This document shows, in pieces, positions 61,802 to 64,000 of a stretch of 64,000 nt of DNA (position 1 is the first letter of the stretch; each line of letters starts with the position of its first letter). The translations under genes and the position numbers were made by a program. A model generated the notes under the pieces. The model saw only the letters and a program-made list of their open reading frames with translations, was not told where the DNA came from and made no database searches. Source of the stretch: Bryobacteraceae bacterium (GTDB lineage: Bacteria; Acidobacteriota; Terriglobia; Bryobacterales; Bryobacteraceae); contig BPGE01000001.1 in NCBI GenBank assembly GCA_026002875.1, forward strand, positions 4,799,737 to 4,863,736. Direction: 5' to 3'.

Positions 61802-62115
61802 CAGAACCCCCTTCCCGCCGGCGGCGGGTAAATCGTGTCAATCGCCGCCTGCACTTCCTCCGGAATGTCGACATCCAGCGACTCGACGAAGCTCGACACC
61901 ACGGCCAGGTTCTCCCGCAGCCGCGCCGCCTCGTTCCGGAACAGGCAGCTCTCGGCGTAGTTCTCGTTCGCCTCGCGTTCGAACTCCTCCTGCCGCGCCG
62001 CCAGACGCCGGAACTCGGCCGTCAGGATCACGCGGAGCCGGGCTGCGTCGAAATGCTCGGCCGTCACCGCGCGGCAGATCTCCTCGGCCCGCCGCTCGGC
62101 CCAGTGCGGACTCAC
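61801..62115 (-). CDS. 104-aa helical protein, GTG start (element 2)
   Basis: The start is a GTG at 62115, overlapping the previous stop (GTGA). Long helices (RRLAARQEEFEREANENYAE, AARLRENLAVVSSFVESLDV) suggest a coiled coil. Ends IDTIYPPPAGRGF. Function unknown. Confidence 0.68.
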   Translation of the reverse strand: MSPHWAERRAEEICRAVTAEHFDAARLRVILTAEFRRLAARQEEFEREANENYAESCLFRNEAARLRENLAVVSSFVESLDVDIPEEVQAAIDTIYPPPAGRGF

Positions 62116-62390
62116 GCGGCGCCGGCCGCGGCCGCCCGCCTGGCCCGCGCCCTCTCGCGCAGCACCATCGACTGGATCACCCGCGCCCAGCGCTCGACGG
62201 CCGTCGTCAGCCGATCCACTTCCGCCGGGTCCGCGCCCTGCCTCTTCCACTCGTCCAGGTAGTTCAACAAATCCAGGCATTCCTCAAACGCCTCCTCTCC
62301 GGGATGCCCGCGGAACGGCCCGTTGCCGTGCCGCTGCCTCCCCAGGTCCCACTTCTGCCGTTTCGCCTCGTGCAGCTCGAGTTCGACCAT
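62112..62390 (-). CDS. 92-aa helical protein (element 2)
   Basis: MVELELHEAKRQKWDLGRQR, GEEAFEECLDLLNYLDEWKR and VDRLTTAVERWARVIQSMVL form amphipathic helices; the tail is Arg/Ala-rich. It begins 4 nt after the primase-helicase stop, so it is co-transcribed with it. Function unknown. Confidence 0.68.
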   Translation of the reverse strand: MVELELHEAKRQKWDLGRQRHGNGPFRGHPGEEAFEECLDLLNYLDEWKRQGADPAEVDRLTTAVERWARVIQSMVLRERARARRAAAAGAA

Positions 62391-62394
62391 CCCG

Positions 62395-64000
62395 TCACCG
62401 TCCTGCCGCTACCGCCTCTTCCGCCTCCTCCACGGCCGCCGCCGGCGGCGGCGAAATCAGCGCCGCCCGCACCGTCAGCACCCGGTGCCGCGCCCCCTGG
62501 ATCATCCGCCGCACCAGGATCTCCCGGTCCCGGTGGTTCCACTCCGCCAGCAGCCCGCGGTCCCTCATCCGCTTGTGCAGCGTCTTCACGCCCACTGCCA
62601 GGCTCTCGCCCATCTCCCGCAGGACGCGCTTGGCGATGGCGTAGCTGGCCTGCGGCTCCAGATACACCTCGTCGCCGTCCACCCAGCCGACGCACTCCCC
62701 CATCGCCCGGTACCGCGTGACCTCGCCTACAGGGTCCGGCCGCCAGCCCCACCGCTCCGGCGCCCGCGGCTCCCGGCCCTCGGTGTCCGCCAGGTGCGCC
62801 TTGCCGCTCATCAGCGCCGCCCGCAGCGCCTCGATGTACTGCCGGCAGGGATCGCTCATCGACTGCTCGCGGTCCTGCTCCGTCAGAACCTCGCTCAGCA
62901 CGCCGCGCCACTGCTCGCGCAGCGCCTCGGCCCGGCTCTCGCTCACCGCCTTCTTCTCCAGCGCGAACCGCAGGAAACTCTCCAGCCCGATCGTCAGCTG
63001 CGCCATGTTGTCCGGCGCCCGGCGGCTCTCGGTCTCCATCCGTTCCTGCCGCAGCCGCAGCAGCTCCATCCGCAGCCGGTCCTCCATCTCGTCCATCTGC
63101 GGCGCCAGCCACTGGACGTAGGCGGCCATGGCCAGCGCGTAGGCGCCCTGCATGCCGGCCTGCTGCGCGTGGGTGAGCGGCGCCCCGAACCGCACGTCGC
63201 CAGGCGCCACGTCCAGAATCACCATCCGCGCCCGCAGGCTGTGCCCGCGCGGCGTGTCCTCGCCCGTGGCCACGATCATCCCGCGCGGCCACTTCGGCGA
63301 TCTCAGGCGGATGTCGCTCGTCAGCCGCCCGCGGCCCATCCGGTTGCCCTGGCTGCGGATGATCCGGTCGGCCAGCGCGTGCATCCGCTGGATGTCGGAA
63401 TCCGAGCCCTGCGGGTTGAAGTCGTCCACCACGCACACCGCATCCTTGAGCGTGAACAGCTTCGCCTCCAGGCTGTTGGCCGTGTCGATCCAGCTCGCCG
63501 GCAGGCACTCGGCCGTCATCTCCCGGCCGAAATGCTGCTGCGCCAGCGACGCCAGCTGCGTCTTGCCCACCTGCGTCTGCCCGCTCAGGAACACGCTCAC
63601 GTTCACCGGGCCCATCGGCACCCGCCACACGGCCGCGAACAGCGGCATCGTGATCCGCGCCGGCGCCAGATGCAGCAGCTCGAGGCTCGCCTGGATCGCG
63701 TCCCGGACCTCGCCGTTGCCGTTCGGGTCCGGCAGATGGAACAGCCGCGTGCGCTCGTCCAGGTCCACTTCGATGTCCGCCGCCAGCCCGTCCCGCCCGA
63801 TGGCGCCGCCCCCGTGCAGGTAGATCCACTGCCCGTCCTGGTGCGCCCAGCCCGTGTGCGTCCGCACCACCCGCGTCGAACCGCGCTGGCTCAGATGCTG
63901 GATCGCCACCTTCGCCGCCGACTCGCAGCCCGGCATCACGATCGCGTGATGGCTGAAGCGGTCGATCGGCCAGTGCATCTGCTGGAACTCCTGGCTCGAG
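62395..64000 (-). CDS. Primase-helicase C-terminal part (element 2), 5' cut by window
   Basis: The frame is open through 64000, so the N-terminus (expected prim-pol domain) is missing. The visible ~535 residues match the element 1 protein from about residue 372: HTGW, YLHGGGAIG, PLFAAVWRVPMGPVNVSVFL, Walker A GQTQVGKT, Walker B VCVVDD, SDIQRMHALADRIIRSQGNR and GMIVATGEDTPRG. It has an extra C-terminal helical/acidic tail. Likely the replication initiator/helicase of element 2. Confidence 0.92.
   Translation of the reverse strand, partial: SSQEFQQMHWPIDRFSHHAIVMPGCESAAKVAIQHLSQRGSTRVVRTHTGWAHQDGQWIYLHGGGAIGRDGLAADIEVDLDERTRLFHLPDPNGNGEVRDAIQASLELLHLAPARITMPLFAAVWRVPMGPVNVSVFLSGQTQVGKTQLASLAQQHFGREMTAECLPASWIDTANSLEAKLFTLKDAVCVVDDFNPQGSDSDIQRMHALADRIIRSQGNRMGRGRLTSDIRLRSPKWPRGMIVATGEDTPRGHSLRARMVILDVAPGDVRFGAPLTHAQQAGMQGAYALAMAAYVQWLAPQMDEMEDRLRMELLRLRQERMETESRRAPDNMAQLTIGLESFLRFALEKKAVSESRAEALREQWRGVLSEVLTEQDREQSMSDPCRQYIEALRAALMSGKAHLADTEGREPRAPERWGWRPDPVGEVTRYRAMGECVGWVDGDEVYLEPQASYAIAKRVLREMGESLAVGVKTLHKRMRDRGLLAEWNHRDREILVRRMIQGARHRVLTVRAALISPPPAAAVEEAEEAVAAGR

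Larger units (their letters stand above)
59357..64000. mobile_element. Integrative element 2, partial
   Basis: Begins directly after the shared att copy and runs off the window. It contains a related integrase, box array, HNH gene and primase-helicase, in partly different order from element 1. Its right att site should lie beyond 64000. Confidence 0.8.

Overview
The window looks like a chromosome segment of a high-GC Acidobacteriota bacterium, probably of the Bryobacterales/Solibacter type (inference). The evidence is the very GC-rich coding, three large Oar-like TonB-dependent receptors with an N-terminal carboxypeptidase-regulatory-like domain, exported enolase-superfamily and RraA-like enzymes, and a NifJ-type pyruvate oxidoreductase paired with a dihydroorotate-dehydrogenase-like protein. 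Nearly all host genes are on the minus strand.

Host part (1-38714). A partial PP-loop-like gene is followed by a 10-unit repeat array (711-1341). Next come a putative sugar-acid cluster (enolase superfamily, RraA-like, lactate/glycolate-type permease; 1464-5489) and three tandem TonB-dependent receptors, each followed by its own hairpin (6123-17129). Then come clpC with a stand-alone Clp-N paralogue upstream, an orphan LolD-like ABC ATPase, an SRPBCC protein, an amidase, mscL and an M55-type aminopeptidase. A triplicated ~340-388 bp repeat (24297-25325) uses the same flanking sequence as the 711-1341 array but a different hairpin. After it come the nifJ operon, a POTRA/HEAT-like protein, and a seven-gene type IV pilus / type II secretion-like operon (pilC-pilB-pilM-pilN-pilO-pilP-like-pseudopilin, 38507 down to 31307).

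Integrated part (38715-64000). A tRNA-Gly(CCC) gene is the attachment site of two related elements in tandem. Element 1 (about 20.57 kb) lies between 45-bp direct repeats at 38745-38789 and 59312-59356. It carries a tyrosine integrase, an excisionase, an array of ten TTGTCAGGTT boxes, a prim-pol/helicase replication protein, a run of tiny overlapping genes, a divergent HTH/ribbon-helix-helix switch with palindromic operators, a frameshifted RelE-type toxin with a putative antitoxin, a lysozyme-like protein and an HNH endonuclease. A roughly 10-kb block of small overlapping genes follows. It encodes single-TM proteins, beta-rich proteins, a very basic protein, a candidate capsid protein and a transglutaminase-fold protein. 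I see no terminase, portal, tail genes or packaging ATPase, so this block is the best candidate for an undescribed system, perhaps a tailless membrane-containing virus or satellite. Element 2 begins at 59357 and runs off the window. It has a homologous integrase of the same length (372 aa), a homologous primase-helicase, an HNH gene and its own array of six AATCCGGCCA boxes with the same 9-bp tandem spacing.

Functions below are from reading the translated sequence only. No database search was run.
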